A DNA stretch of 64,000 nt from Betaproteobacteria bacterium (GTDB lineage Bacteria > Pseudomonadota > Gammaproteobacteria > Burkholderiales > SG8-39): NCBI GenBank assembly GCA_009693235.1, contig SHXR01000002.1, positions 37,957 through 101,956 on the forward strand, given 5' to 3'. Below the pieces are notes generated by a model, which was given only the letters and a program-made list of their open reading frames with translations, was not told the origin of the DNA and searched no databases. This document shows positions 6,913 to 17,178 of the stretch, in pieces (position 1 is the first letter of the stretch; every line of letters begins with the position of its first letter). Both the position numbers and the translations under genes were made by a program.

Positions 6913-9249
6913 CTACCGCCGCGTCGCCGCTATTGCCCTCCAAACCCGCTCGCTTGTCACCGGCATTTCGATATCGGTAACGCCTAACGGCGCGAGTGCG
7001 CTGAGCACGGCATTGACCGCGACCGGGAGCGCGCCGACGGTTCCGGCTTCGCCAGCGCCTTTGACCCCAAGTGGATTGAGCTTGGTCGGTACCGGATTGC
7101 TTTCAATCGGCATCGAGCAGATGTCATCGGCCCGCGGCATGCAATAGTCGAGGAAGGTGGCGGTCAGCAGTTGACCGGTTTCCCGGTCGTAAGCAACCTG
7201 CTCCATAAGGGCCTGGCCAAGCCCTTGCGCCACGCCACCATGGATCTGGCCCTTCAAGGTGAGTGGGTTGATGACCGTGCCGACATCATCGACCACGCAG
7301 TAGCTTTGCACACTGACGGTGCCGGTTTCCGGATCAACTTCCACTTCGCAGACATGGCTGCCGTTGGGAAAGGTCGCCGCTTTGGGCACGAACGTCGCTG
7401 ATTCAAAGAATCCCACTTCAAGGCCAGGCGGTAGCTTCGCCGGCAGAAACGCGGCCTTGGCCACTTCCTTGATGGCGATCGATCGATCCGTGCCGCCGAC
7501 CGTGAAGTGTCCGTTGGCGAATTCGATATCGCCCGGCGCCGCTTCGAGCGCGTGGCCGGCGATCTTCTTGCCTTTTTCGATTAGCTTGTCGGCCGCCATC
7601 GATAGCGCGCTGCCCGCGATCACCGTCGATCGTGAACCCATCGTCCCCATCCCGAAGGTCACCCGATCGGTATCGCCATCGATGTAGTGCACGTCCGTGG
7701 GATCAACGCCAAGCCGTTCGACGAGAATTTGCTTGAACGTTGTCTCATGCGCCTGACCCTGCGCCTTGGTGCCCATGAATACAGTAGCGGTGCCGCTCGT
7801 ATCAAAACGTACTTCGGCGAACTCAGGGCTGGGCGATGCGGCATTCTCGATCGCATTCACCAAGGCAATGCCGCGCAGTTTATTGTTCTTCTTAGACTCT
7901 GCTTGCCGAGCGGGAAATCCGGCGAGATCGCCTAGCCGGATCACCGCATCCATGCCTTTTTCGAAGGCGCCGCAATCGTATGTCACCCCGAAAGGATTTT
8001 TGTAGGGGAGCGCTGCAGTGGGAATCAGATTGCGACGACGCAGCTCGTTCGGATCAATTTTCAGCTCACGCGCCGCATCATCCAACAATCGCTCGATCAC
8101 ATAGGTTGCTTCGGGCCGGCCGGCGCCGCGATACGGTGCGGTGGGATTGCTGTTCGACAGCACCGCGGTCACGAGAACATGCGCGGCAGGAAATGTGTAG
8201 ACACCGGCCAGCGTGCCGACATTCGAAAATATCGAGAGCAGATTGCGATCGGAGCCGACATAGGCGCCGATATTGGCGCGGGTGCGCACGCGCAGTGCCA
8301 GGAAACGGTTGTCTTTATCGAGCGCGAGTTCGGCTTCGCTGATGTTGTCGCGACCGTGTTCATCGCCCATGACGGCTTCGGTGCGATCGGCGGACCATTT
8401 CACTGGTCGGCGCAATTTTTTCGCCGCCCACAGGACCAGGCGATGTTCGATGTATTGCCAGCCCTTGGTGCCAAAGCCGCCACCGACATCGCCTGCGATG
8501 ACGCGAAGCTTGCTTTCCGGCATCTTGAACACGTTTGCCAGCACTTGCCGCACACGATGTGGATACTGCACGTCGGCATAGAGGGTGAAGCGGTCTTCAC
8601 CTGGGTCGTACATCCCAAGCGCGCCGCGTGGTTCCATGTACTGCGCAAAGACACGCGTGATGACGTAGCGTCGCTTGATGACACGCGCCGCGGTCGTAAA
8701 GGCCGCGTCGGTGGCCGCCTTGTTGCCCTGTTCGTAGATATGCGAGATGTTGTCCGGACAAGCATCCCACACCGCAGGTTTGCCAGGTTCTCCGGCATCC
8801 GCCGTGGCTGTCACCGAGGGCAGCTGTTCGTAATCGACGTTGATTAGCTCCGCCGCATCTCTTGCCTGGGAGGGGGTTTCGGCAACCACGAATGCAACCG
8901 GATCGCCGACATACCTAACCCGGTCCTTGACGAGGACCGGGCGCTCCGGCGCAAAGATGGGCGATCCATCCGGGCGTTTGCGCGGGAAGGTGACTTTCGG
9001 ACCACCGAGCTTGTCCTGGTTGTAGTCATCGGCGGTATAGACAGCGATGGTGCCGGGGGACGCAACTGCCGCGGTGGTGTCGATCGACAGAATGCGCGCA
9101 TGCGCGTGCGGCGAACGAAGCACCACACCATAGGCTTGCCCGGCGAGGTTGACGTCATTGACGAAACGTCCATCGCCCCGCAGCAATCGCGGATCTTCGA
9201 AGCGCGAAACGGATTGGCCGATACCGAACTGGGTGGGGGAGTCGTTCAT
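6913..9249 (-). CDS. Molybdopterin-binding (CoxL-type) large subunit, third copy, without adjacent M or S genes
   Basis: 778 residues, full length. The order is hammerhead domain (GDGRFVNDVNLAGQAYGVVLRS), Moco domain with GGGFGTKGWQY and APYRGAGRPEATY, and the C-terminal KGAGEAGTVGAL with the catalytic Glu at about residue 734. It belongs to the same family as the L subunits at 1-936 and 1789-4095 but is clearly divergent. No FAD or 2Fe-2S gene lies next to it; the only close partner is the Old Yellow Enzyme gene 21 bases upstream on the same strand. It might use the M and S subunits encoded at 976-4666, or work with subunits encoded elsewhere. Confidence 0.9.
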   Translation of the reverse strand: MNDSPTQFGIGQSVSRFEDPRLLRGDGRFVNDVNLAGQAYGVVLRSPHAHARILSIDTTAAVASPGTIAVYTADDYNQDKLGGPKVTFPRKRPDGSPIFAPERPVLVKDRVRYVGDPVAFVVAETPSQARDAAELINVDYEQLPSVTATADAGEPGKPAVWDACPDNISHIYEQGNKAATDAAFTTAARVIKRRYVITRVFAQYMEPRGALGMYDPGEDRFTLYADVQYPHRVRQVLANVFKMPESKLRVIAGDVGGGFGTKGWQYIEHRLVLWAAKKLRRPVKWSADRTEAVMGDEHGRDNISEAELALDKDNRFLALRVRTRANIGAYVGSDRNLLSIFSNVGTLAGVYTFPAAHVLVTAVLSNSNPTAPYRGAGRPEATYVIERLLDDAARELKIDPNELRRRNLIPTAALPYKNPFGVTYDCGAFEKGMDAVIRLGDLAGFPARQAESKKNNKLRGIALVNAIENAASPSPEFAEVRFDTSGTATVFMGTKAQGQAHETTFKQILVERLGVDPTDVHYIDGDTDRVTFGMGTMGSRSTVIAGSALSMAADKLIEKGKKIAGHALEAAPGDIEFANGHFTVGGTDRSIAIKEVAKAAFLPAKLPPGLEVGFFESATFVPKAATFPNGSHVCEVEVDPETGTVSVQSYCVVDDVGTVINPLTLKGQIHGGVAQGLGQALMEQVAYDRETGQLLTATFLDYCMPRADDICSMPIESNPVPTKLNPLGVKGAGEAGTVGALPVAVNAVLSALAPLGVTDIEMPVTSERVWRAIAATRR

Positions 9250-9270
9250 GATGTGTTCTAAGTGATCGGA

Positions 9271-10398
9271 TTACGAGACGCTAAGCGTTTGCGGTCGTGC
9301 CAACTTCGCGCCGGGCCAGAACTTCGCGGCGCTGCGTTCGTATTGCGGCGGCAGCTTGAGCGTCGCGCCGAGCTGGTCAGCGGCATGCCAGGCCCAACGC
9401 GGGTTGTCGAGGAAGGCCCGTGCCATGGCGACCATGTCAGCGCGCCCCTTGGCAATGATCTCTTCAGCTTGTCGCGGTTCGGCGATCAACCCCGCCGCGC
9501 GCGTGACGATGCCGCCCTCTCGCTTGACGGCTTCGGCAAACGGCACCTGATAGCCCGGCCCCAGGGCGACTTTCACATCGGGCCGCGAACCACCACCCGA
9601 TACGCACGCAAAATCCATCCCCGCTTGTTTGAATGCGCGTGCTTGCGCGACCGCGTCATTGGCGCCCAGTCCACCTTCAAACCAATCGGTACCGGTCATG
9701 CGGATGCCAAGCGCAATGCTGGCTGGGACAGCCTCACGGACCGCTTTGATGACCGAAAGCGGGAATCGCATGCGATTGTCAAACGATCCGCCGAATTCGT
9801 CGGCGCGGTGATTGGAGACGGGCGAGATGAATTGGTGCAGCAGATAGCCATGGGCACCGTGTAGTTCGATCGCATCGAAGCCGATGCGTGAGGCGCGCTG
9901 CGCCGCTTGTGCGAAGGCGTTCCGCACGCGGGTCATGCCTTGTTCATCGAGCGCGGCCGGAATGTGAAATCCATTGCCGAATGCTTCAGCGGATGCGGAA
10001 ACGGTCTGCCATGGATCTTCCTGCGGCCCGAGCGATTTTCCACCATGCCAGGGCAGTTGCACCGAGGCTTTGCGGCCGGCATGACCGAGCTGGATGCTAA
10101 AGCGCGTGCCAGGGGGCGCGACACGACGTGCAGCGGCGAGGTAACGGCCGATCATCGCTTCGCACTCATCTGAGTACAAGCCAAGGCAACCATGGGTAAT
10201 GCGACCATGTCGTTCGACGCCAGTGGCTTCGATCACAACCATGCCCGCGCCGGACATGGCGAGTGTCATCCAATGCATGACATGCCACTCGGTGGGGACC
10301 CCGTCCTGGGCGGAGTATTGGCACATCGGGGCGATGGCGATGCGATTGGGAACTTCAATCGGGCCGATCCGGAGGGGCGAAAAGAGGGCGGAAGGCAT
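9271..10398 (-). CDS. NADH:flavin oxidoreductase, Old Yellow Enzyme family (YqjM/xenobiotic reductase class)
   Basis: 375 residues forming a single TIM-barrel FMN enzyme. Visible features are APMCQYSA with Cys26, the position of the redox-tuning Cys in YqjM-type enzymes, SIQLGHAGRK, and ELHGAHGYLLHQFISPVSNHR with the paired active-site His residues. These enzymes reduce activated C=C bonds of enones and nitro compounds with NAD(P)H. It precedes the orphan CoxL-like gene by 21 bases, suggesting co-transcription, and is divergent from hemA. A role in xenobiotic or aromatic metabolism fits the neighbourhood. Confidence 0.9.
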   Translation of the reverse strand: MPSALFSPLRIGPIEVPNRIAIAPMCQYSAQDGVPTEWHVMHWMTLAMSGAGMVVIEATGVERHGRITHGCLGLYSDECEAMIGRYLAAARRVAPPGTRFSIQLGHAGRKASVQLPWHGGKSLGPQEDPWQTVSASAEAFGNGFHIPAALDEQGMTRVRNAFAQAAQRASRIGFDAIELHGAHGYLLHQFISPVSNHRADEFGGSFDNRMRFPLSVIKAVREAVPASIALGIRMTGTDWFEGGLGANDAVAQARAFKQAGMDFACVSGGGSRPDVKVALGPGYQVPFAEAVKREGGIVTRAAGLIAEPRQAEEIIAKGRADMVAMARAFLDNPRWAWHAADQLGATLKLPPQYERSAAKFWPGAKLARPQTLSVS

Positions 10399-10688
10399 GA
10401 CGGCAATTGATCAATCAGGTGATGGAGAGTAGTCGATGATACAGAATCAGGCCGCATGCCCGGATTTCTCGACCGCCCATGCCGCCGGTACCGCTAATGC
10501 TGATGGAATCCGGACTTCGCCCGAATTCATTCAATCGCCGGATGCATTGACGCCGATGTATCGCGGACGGGCCAATGATGCGGATCGACCGTGCCAAGAT
10601 GAGTTCGGGTTGACAAGAGTTGATACACGGCACGTAAGCGGTCGATATCCTCGCGTGTCTGCAATCGGCAGCCATCTATAATCACATC
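10399..10688. other. Divergent intergenic region between the OYE gene and hemA
   Basis: This 290-base gap must hold the promoters of both genes. A TTGACA occurs at 10610-10615 but lacks a convincing -10 partner at normal spacing. I see no conserved small ORF, riboswitch fold or tRNA here. The only good -10 box is the TATAAT next to hemA. Confidence 0.5.
10677..10682 (+). promoter_or_regulatory. Perfect -10 box six bases before the hemA ATG
   Basis: TATAAT at 10677-10682 is separated from the hemA ATG by only six bases. A start site seven bases after the hexamer would coincide with the A of ATG, giving a leaderless mRNA. No Shine-Dalgarno sequence is visible before this ATG. No good -35 box is found, so this is a candidate only. 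Confidence 0.35.
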
Positions 10689-11936
10689 ATGCAAGTTTTC
10701 GCGCTCGGCCTCAACCACATTACGGCCCCCATCGCCATGCGGGAGCGCGTTGCGTTTACGGCGGACTCGGTGGGTCCGGCGCTTACCGAACTTTGGCGGT
10801 CGCGGCCGGCCGAAGAAGCCGCCATTCTGTCGACCTGCAATCGCACCGAGCTTTATCTGGCTGGTGGTGATCCGCACAAGGCGCGCGATTGGTTCGCCCA
10901 ATTTCATGCGCTGTCGCACCAGGAGCTCGCGCCGCATATCTACACGCTGCCGCAGGGCGAGGCGATCCGCCATGCGTTCCGTGTCGCCTCCGGCCTTGAT
11001 TCGATGGTGCTGGGTGAAACGCAGATTCTTGGCCAAATGAAGGATGCGGTGCGCACCGCGGAAGCTGCCGGCACGCTCGGCACCACGCTTCACAAACTCT
11101 TTCAGCGGTCGTTTGCGGTCGCCAAGGAAGTGCGCACCAATACCAAGGTCGGCGCCAATATCGTGTCGATGGCGGCGGCCAGCGTAAAACTTGCGCTTCG
11201 CATATTCCCCTCGATGCAGGAATGTAGGGTGCTCTTGATCGGTGCGGGCGAGATGATGGAACTCGTCGCGACGCATCTGGCCGCGCAAAGGCCCAAATCG
11301 ATTACGGTCGCCAATCGCACACTCGAACGCACGCAAGTGCTCGCACGGCGTCTTTCCGGTGACGCGATCGAACTGCGTACGCTACCCGAAGTTCTCCACC
11401 AATTTGATGTTGTCGTGTCGTGCACCGCCAGTACGTTGCCGATTCTTGGCAAAGGAACGATGGAGCGGGTGGTGAAGAAGCGCCGGCATCAACCGGTCGT
11501 GATGGTAGATCTGGCGGTGCCGCGCGACATCGAGCCCGAAGTGGCGACGCTAGACGATGTGTTTCTGTACACGATCGATGACTTGGCCTCCATCGTCAAG
11601 AATGGGGTCGAAGAGCGGCAATCGGCCGTGCTGCAAGCCGAGGCGATCATTGAAGTGCAGGTATCGCAGTTCCTGCACTGGATTCAGGCGCGTGGGGCCG
11701 TGCCGTTGATTCGTGGCCTGCGTCAACGTGCCGAAGATGCGCGCCGCCATGAGGTCGAACGTGCGATCAAGGCATTGGCAAAAGGTGACGACCCCACTGC
11801 CGTCTTGCAGAAGCTGTCCCAAGCACTAACCAATAAGCTCATGCACGCGCCTACCCAGGCACTGAGTGACGCGACGATACCGGATTCGCAGAAAATCCAG
11901 GAACTCATTGCCCGGGTCTACTCGCTGCGATCGTAA
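10689..11936 (+). CDS. hemA: Glutamyl-tRNA reductase
   Basis: 415 residues, normal for HemA. It reduces glutamyl-tRNA(Glu) to glutamate-1-semialdehyde, the first committed step of the C5 tetrapyrrole route. The N-terminal catalytic domain has GLNHITAP and STCNRTELY with the nucleophile Cys50. [10 protein letters not shown], the NADPH domain ([27 protein letters not shown]) and the C-terminal dimerisation helices follow. It lies directly upstream of prfA, the usual proteobacterial order. The ATG has no clear ribosome-binding site; see the -10 box noted just before it. Confidence 0.97.
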   Translation: MQVFALGLNHITAPIAMRERVAFTADSVGPALTELWRSRPAEEAAILSTCNRTELYLAGGDPHKARDWFAQFHALSHQELAPHIYTLPQGEAIRHAFRVASGLDSMVLGETQILGQMKDAVRTAEAAGTLGTTLHKLFQRSFAVAKEVRTNTKVGANIVSMAAASVKLALRIFPSMQECRVLLIGAGEMMELVATHLAAQRPKSITVANRTLERTQVLARRLSGDAIELRTLPEVLHQFDVVVSCTASTLPILGKGTMERVVKKRRHQPVVMVDLAVPRDIEPEVATLDDVFLYTIDDLASIVKNGVEERQSAVLQAEAIIEVQVSQFLHWIQARGAVPLIRGLRQRAEDARRHEVERAIKALAKGDDPTAVLQKLSQALTNKLMHAPTQALSDATIPDSQKIQELIARVYSLRS

Positions 11937-12001
11937 GCTAATCACGGTGCGATGCGGTTGCTGCGGTATCCTTCCGTCTCCTGCATTGAAGACCAAGTCC
12001 T

Positions 12002-13090
12002 GTGAAGTCAAGCATCGCGCACAAACTCGACCAGCTCTCGACTCGCCTCGAAGAGCTGAACGCCATTCTCGCCTCGGCCGAGGCGACGCGCGATATGGAT
12101 AACTATCGCAAACTCAACCGCGAGCACGCCGAACTGGATCCGGTCGTCGCGCTCTATAAGTTGTTCCAGCGTGCTGAACGCGATATTGCGGCAGCCAATG
12201 AGATGCTTGGTGACCCGGAAATGAAGGGATTGGCCGAGGCTGAAATCAAAGAAGGCAAGGCGCGTCTGGTAACGTTGGAAGAGAACTTGCAGTGCCTCTT
12301 GCTGCCCAAAGACCCCAACGATGACCGCAATATCTTCCTGGAGATCCGGGCCGGGACGGGCGGGGACGAGTCGGGGTTATTCGCCGGTGCATTGTTGAGA
12401 ATGTATGCGCGGTTTGCCGAGCGACGCCGCTGGGAAGTCGAACTCATCTCGGAAAGCGCATCGGACCTCGGCGGGTACAAAGAGGTCATCGTGCGGATTG
12501 TCGGACAAGGCGCATATTCCATCCTCAAGTTCGAGTCAGGTGGACATCGGGTGCAACGGGTACCCGAGACCGAATCGCAGGGCCGCATTCATACCTCGGC
12601 TTGCACGGTGGCGGTCATGCCGGAAGCCGATGCGGTCGACAACGTCGTGATCAACCCGAGCGAAATCAGGATCGATACGTTTCGCGCCTCGGGCGCCGGC
12701 GGCCAGCACATCAACAAGACCGATTCCGCGGTCCGGATTACCCACTTGCCGACCGGTCTGGTCGTCGAATGTCAAGACGGTCGCTCGCAGCACAAGAACA
12801 AGGAAAAAGCGCTGTCGGTGCTGGTGGCGCGCCTGCGCGATAAACAAGTCCGCGAGCAGCAGGTCAAGACCGCCAGCACGCGAAAGAGCCTGATCGGCTC
12901 CGGTGATCGGTCCGAGCGGATTCGCACCTACAATTTTCCGCAGGGCCGGGTGACCGATCATCGGATTAATCTCACCTTATACAAGATCGCCGACATCGTG
13001 GATGGTGATCTCACTGAACTCACGAATGCGCTGGTGGCTGAGCACCAAGCGGAACTGCTTGCCCAACTTGCCGAGGTCGAGAGTGCGTGA
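12002..13090 (+). CDS. prfA: Peptide chain release factor 1
   Basis: 362 residues, starting at GTG. RF1 recognises UAG and UAA and triggers peptidyl-tRNA hydrolysis. The stop-codon recognition motif PxT appears as [14 protein letters not shown], as in RF1 and unlike the SPF of RF2. The hydrolysis motif GGQ is at residues 233-235 ([11 protein letters not shown]), and its Gln is methylated by PrmC, encoded immediately downstream. The stop overlaps the prmC start in GTGA. Confidence 0.97.
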   Translation: MKSSIAHKLDQLSTRLEELNAILASAEATRDMDNYRKLNREHAELDPVVALYKLFQRAERDIAAANEMLGDPEMKGLAEAEIKEGKARLVTLEENLQCLLLPKDPNDDRNIFLEIRAGTGGDESGLFAGALLRMYARFAERRRWEVELISESASDLGGYKEVIVRIVGQGAYSILKFESGGHRVQRVPETESQGRIHTSACTVAVMPEADAVDNVVINPSEIRIDTFRASGAGGQHINKTDSAVRITHLPTGLVVECQDGRSQHKNKEKALSVLVARLRDKQVREQQVKTASTRKSLIGSGDRSERIRTYNFPQGRVTDHRINLTLYKIADIVDGDLTELTNALVAEHQAELLAQLAEVESA

Positions 13091-13920
13091 GCGATGTAAC
13101 GATCGCTGAATGCCTGGCGCGCGCCGACGTGCCGCGCCTTGATGCGCAGTTGTTGCTTGCAGCTGTAACCGGCATGTCACGCGTCGCGCTGATGACGCAT
13201 CCGGAACGGCCGGTATCGCCCGCGCAGCAACAAACCTTTCGCAAATGGTGCGCGCGTCGTCGGGCCGGCGAACCGGTCGCCTATTTGATCGGTGAACGTG
13301 AGTTCTACGGACTGCCATTCACCGTGAGTCCGGCAGTGCTGATTCCGCGGCCTGAAACCGAGCTGCTGGTCGAGTTTGCACTTGATCGATTACCAAAGGC
13401 CCCATGCAAAGTATTGGATCTTGGCACTGGTAGCGGTGCCATCGCTATTGCCATCGCCAAGCATGCGCCGACCGTCGAGGTATGGGCCACCGATGTGTCG
13501 CCCGATGCCATCGTTGTGGCGAGCGCGAACGCCAAGCGGCATGGCGTTGCAATCCAGTTGCTGCGATCGAATTGGTTCGCGCAATTGGGTGATTCGCGGT
13601 TCGATATCATCGTCACCAATCCACCCTATGTGGCCGCAGGCGATCCGCATTTCATCGATGGCGACATTCGATTCGAACCGCAGGATGCCCTGATCAGTGG
13701 CAGCGATGGGCTCGATGCGATTCGTGCCATTGTTGACGCGGCAGCAGAGCATCTTGCAGCAGACGGTTTGATCGCCATCGAACACGGATTTGATCAGGGT
13801 GAGTCCGTAGCGGCGCTCTTGACCAGTGCGGATTTTCGCGCGACCCAGCAGCATGATGATCTGGCCGGCATTTGGCGAATCACATCCGCAATGGCGCCGC
13901 GCTGCTCTGCGCAGGGTTGA
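13087..13920 (+). CDS. prmC: Release factor glutamine N5-methyltransferase
   Basis: 277 residues. PrmC methylates the Gln of the GGQ motif in release factors, using S-adenosylmethionine. The N-terminal helical substrate-binding domain is followed by the methyltransferase domain with [17 protein letters not shown] (SAM site) and the family signature TNPPYV at about residues 177-182. It starts at GTG within the prfA stop (4-base overlap), so the enzyme is probably translationally coupled to its substrate. Confidence 0.96.
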   Translation: MSDVTIAECLARADVPRLDAQLLLAAVTGMSRVALMTHPERPVSPAQQQTFRKWCARRRAGEPVAYLIGEREFYGLPFTVSPAVLIPRPETELLVEFALDRLPKAPCKVLDLGTGSGAIAIAIAKHAPTVEVWATDVSPDAIVVASANAKRHGVAIQLLRSNWFAQLGDSRFDIIVTNPPYVAAGDPHFIDGDIRFEPQDALISGSDGLDAIRAIVDAAAEHLAADGLIAIEHGFDQGESVAALLTSADFRATQQHDDLAGIWRITSAMAPRCSAQG

Positions 13921-14043
13921 TCAACCGTTTGGACCAATGCGCAATATCCGTCACGCTCAAACTGGAGCGGCACCACGGACGAGGATCACCGGCGTCTTAT
14001 ACTCAGCGAAGGCCTATCGGCATCCTTAAGGTTCCCACTAATC

Positions 14044-14930
14044 ATGCATCGAAACGCTTGGCGCGCGATCCGCGACGCCGCCCGCCATTGGGCCGTTCGA
14101 TTCGCACATTGCCTGTTGGTCGGTGTTTTTTGCGCCTGGCCTGTTATGTACGCCGGTGCGCAGACGGTCCATCTTGCCGGCTCCGGCGCGGCCCTTGGGA
14201 CCATGAGCGCTTGGACGACGTCTATCGCAAGGTTGACCCGACATTCTCGTTGGTCGTCATTCCGAATTTCGGCTCGGAAGGAGCGTTACGTGCGCTGCGG
14301 GCGAAAGCCATCGACATCGCGGCGGTCGATCGACCCTTAACCGATGAGGAAAAATAGATTGGCCTGCAGGCGATCGAATATGGCCGCACACCATTCGTTC
14401 TGATCACCAATCGTTTCGACATCTTCAGTATTTCCTCCGCAGAGGCGAGCGCCATCATCAGCGGCAAAGTCGTCGCGTGGCCCGATGGCGCGCCCATTCG
14501 TTTGGTGCTGCGCCCCAAACGCGACCGCGATACCGCGCTGTTGGCGTCGTTCTCACCGGCAATGAGCGATGCCCTGCAGCGCGCCTACGCACGTCCCGGA
14601 ATGATGATCGTGACGACCGATCAGGAAAGTGCCACCGAAATCGAGCATCGGTCCGGCAGCTTCGGTACCACGACGCTCGCCCTCATTCTTTCCGAGCATC
14701 GCAACTTGCAACCGCTCGCGATCGATGGGGTCGCCCCGACGGTCAAGGAGCTGGCCAGAGGTCGGTATCCCTATTCGAAGACCATGTATCTCGTTATGTC
14801 GAAGGATTCGACGGCGAATGCGCGGCGGTTCGCGACTTTCATTCAATCGGCACGGGCCGGCACGACCCTTACCAACACCGGACATTGGATCGTCAAGAAG
14901 CAGCCGCATGCTGACCGTGCGAGCCGATAG
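14044..14930 (+). pseudogene. PstS-like periplasmic phosphate-binding protein, broken by a frameshift and an in-frame stop
   Basis: The ATG at 14044 opens a signal peptide (CLLVGVFCAWPVMYAGAQT) and the start of a PBP-like domain (VHLAGSGAALGTM). Near 14205 the coding frame moves by one base: the next frame continues with LDDVYRKVDPTFSLVVIPN, a GSEGALRALRAKAIDIAAVD segment and RPLTDEEK. That frame is cut by TAG at 14355-14357 and then goes on without interruption (IGLQAIEYGRTPFVLITN and beyond) to the stop at 14928-14930. One missing G (ATGGAG read as ATGAG) would repair the shift, and CAG-to-TAG would explain the nonsense codon. The intact protein would bind phosphate or a similar oxyanion. 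The kinase gene that follows starts within or just after its end, which suggests a binding-protein/sensor pair. Confidence 0.72.
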
Positions 14931-17125
14931 GAACATGGAGCGCATGCTCGGTCGCATTGCGGCCATTGTCGCGTTGGTCGTTGCCGTTGGCGGACCATCG
15001 ACGTATTTCGCGCTTGGGTTTCAGTTTGAATCGGGGATTCTCAGCACTGAGGCGCAGGTCAATAGCGGCCTGGTGACGCAACTGGTTCACAAGAATCCGG
15101 AGCGATGGCAATTCGAGCACAATCGACTGCTCCATCTGCTTGACCGTCGCTCGGTCGAGCGGACGCCGGAAAGTCACGTGATCATTGATGCGAACGATAA
15201 TGAAATCATCGCCAGTCGCGATCCGCTGCCGCCGCCGCACCTCACCGAACGCGCCCCCGTCATGGACGCAGGGCAGCAGGTTGCGACGTTTGAGATCACC
15301 CGATCCCTTCGCCCCCTCATTCTTGAAACCGCCGGCGCCGCCTTGATCGCCGCGTTGCTGGGGCTGATTGTCTACGCGACCCTTACGTTACTGCCGCTAC
15401 GGGTCTTGCGGCGGGCATTGCAGGACTTGGTCGAAGAACGGGAGCGCTCCAAGGCGATTAATCGCGACAAAGACGTCGCCGAGGCGGCTACGCGGGCGAA
15501 GTCGCAGTTTCTCGCCACCATGAGTCATGAAATTCGCACGCCGATGAACGGCATTCTTGGCATGACCGAGCTCATTCTCGATACCGATCTAAATCGGACC
15601 CAGCGTCAGTTTGCGCAGGCGGTGCAGAAATCGGCGAGAATCTTCTCAACATCATCAACGATGTTTTGGATTTGTCCAAGGTCGAGGCCGGCAAACTGGA
15701 ACTCGATGCGTCCGAGTTCAATGCGCGCGAGCTGTTCGAAGACGCGGTGGTACTGGTTGCCCAAAGGGCCCATGGGAAAGGGGTCGAGATCACCTGCAAC
15801 ATCGGCGCCGGCGTACCGGAAGCACTGGCTGGGGACGCGCATCGATTGCGGCAAGTGATCACCAACCTGGTTGGCAATGCGGTTAAATTTACCGATGCCG
15901 GCAGCGTTGATCTCGAGGCCGATATCGTTGTGGAGACGGGCGATGCGGCCGAGTCGCCCACCTGTACCGTGGCGTTGCGATTACCGATACCGGGATCGGC
16001 ATGTCGCCCAGCGCGCTGGCGCACGTTTTCGATCCCTTTGTGCAGGCCGAGAGTTCGACTACCCGGCGATTCGGCGGAACGGGGCTCGGTCTTGCCATCT
16101 GCAAGCAGTTGGTTGAAGCCATGGGTGGCACAATCGATGTCAAAAGTGAATCAGGCGTCGGGTCTACTTTTTCGTTTGCCATCACACTTGGCCGCGGGCG
16201 ACGCCAGCCTCCCGCGGTGCATCCCGAGTCGCTGACCGGCTTGAACGTGCTCGTGGTTGAAAGTGATACGACCAATCGGCAAATTCTTGGACGACACCTC
16301 GACTATCTCGGCATTCGCTATGCGACAGCGGCAAACGGCGAGGACGCGCTCGCGCAATGCCGTGCGGCAAGCGCTGCCAAGAAACCGTTTGACCTGGCGA
16401 TCGTCGACATGAAATTGCCTGCGACTGACGACGCGGGCGTGCTGCGCACACTCGATGCGGACCCGTTGAGTGCCAATTTACCCATCGTGATGCTCACCGC
16501 GTCAACCATGCAGGCCGATAGCCAAGCCCAACGACGGTCGGGTAGTAGTGTGTCCTTGAGTAAGCCGGTACGTCGGGAGGAACTCTTTCGCGCCATTGCC
16601 GAGCTGATGGGTGGTACGGCAGAGGTATTGCGCCCAGCGCCCGCGAAAACCAACGACCAGGCTGCTGTGCCGTGGGAACGAGGAACCCGGCGCATCCTCG
16701 TTGCCGAGGACAATCCGGTTAATCAGGTGCTGGCGCGCACTATGCTCGGGCAACTCGGCCTCGATGTCACCATGGCCCACGATGGGAACGTGGCCGTCAA
16801 GGCCTACGGCGAGGGCGTGTTTGATTTGATCCTCATGGACTGCCAAATGCCTGAAATGGATGGCTTTGCCGCATCCATGGCGATTCGACAGCATGAGCAA
16901 GCCGCGAACATGCCGCGCGTCCCGATCATTGCTTTGACGGCGAATGCCATGCAGGGCGACCGTGAACGCTGTTTGGCGTCCGGTATGGACGACTACCTGA
17001 CCAAGCCATTCAACAAGGCCGCGCTCCGCAATGTGATTGCCAAATGGCTTGATGCCGGGCATGCCAAACGCGCGGGTAACGCTAAAGACGACACCGTCGC
17101 GGCCGCATCGCCGGTTACGAAGTAG
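14908..17125 (+). pseudogene. Hybrid sensor histidine kinase with two receiver domains, split by two frameshifts
   Basis: Three ORF pieces make one protein. Piece 1 (to about 15632) has a membrane helix ([11 protein letters not shown]), a short extracytoplasmic region, a second helix ([19 protein letters not shown]), a coiled coil and the HisKA box [15 protein letters not shown]. After a one-base shift near 15633 the next piece gives [21 protein letters not shown] and the ATPase N box ([15 protein letters not shown]). A second shift near 15979 leads into [26 protein letters not shown], a first receiver domain ([17 protein letters not shown]) and a second (VAEDNPVNQ, LMDCQMPEMDG). Both shifts equal loss of one base, the first in a GGG run. 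The start could be the ATG at 14908 or 14935. As read, no functional kinase can be made without recoding; sequencing error is an alternative. Confidence 0.75.
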
Positions 17126-17178
17126 AGCGATGCCTTACATAGAGCGCGCGGCGGCGCTGTGCCCTCGTAGGGCGGCGG

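Noticed and set aside
10436..10681. 81-residue ORF in the hemA upstream gap
   Set aside because: No ribosome-binding site, domain or hydrophobic pattern; overlaps the likely hemA promoter.
17161..17173. GCCCT/AGGGC hairpin as terminator between the hybrid kinase and the ModE-like gene
   Set aside because: Only five pairs with a three-base loop and no T run on either strand; too weak to list.
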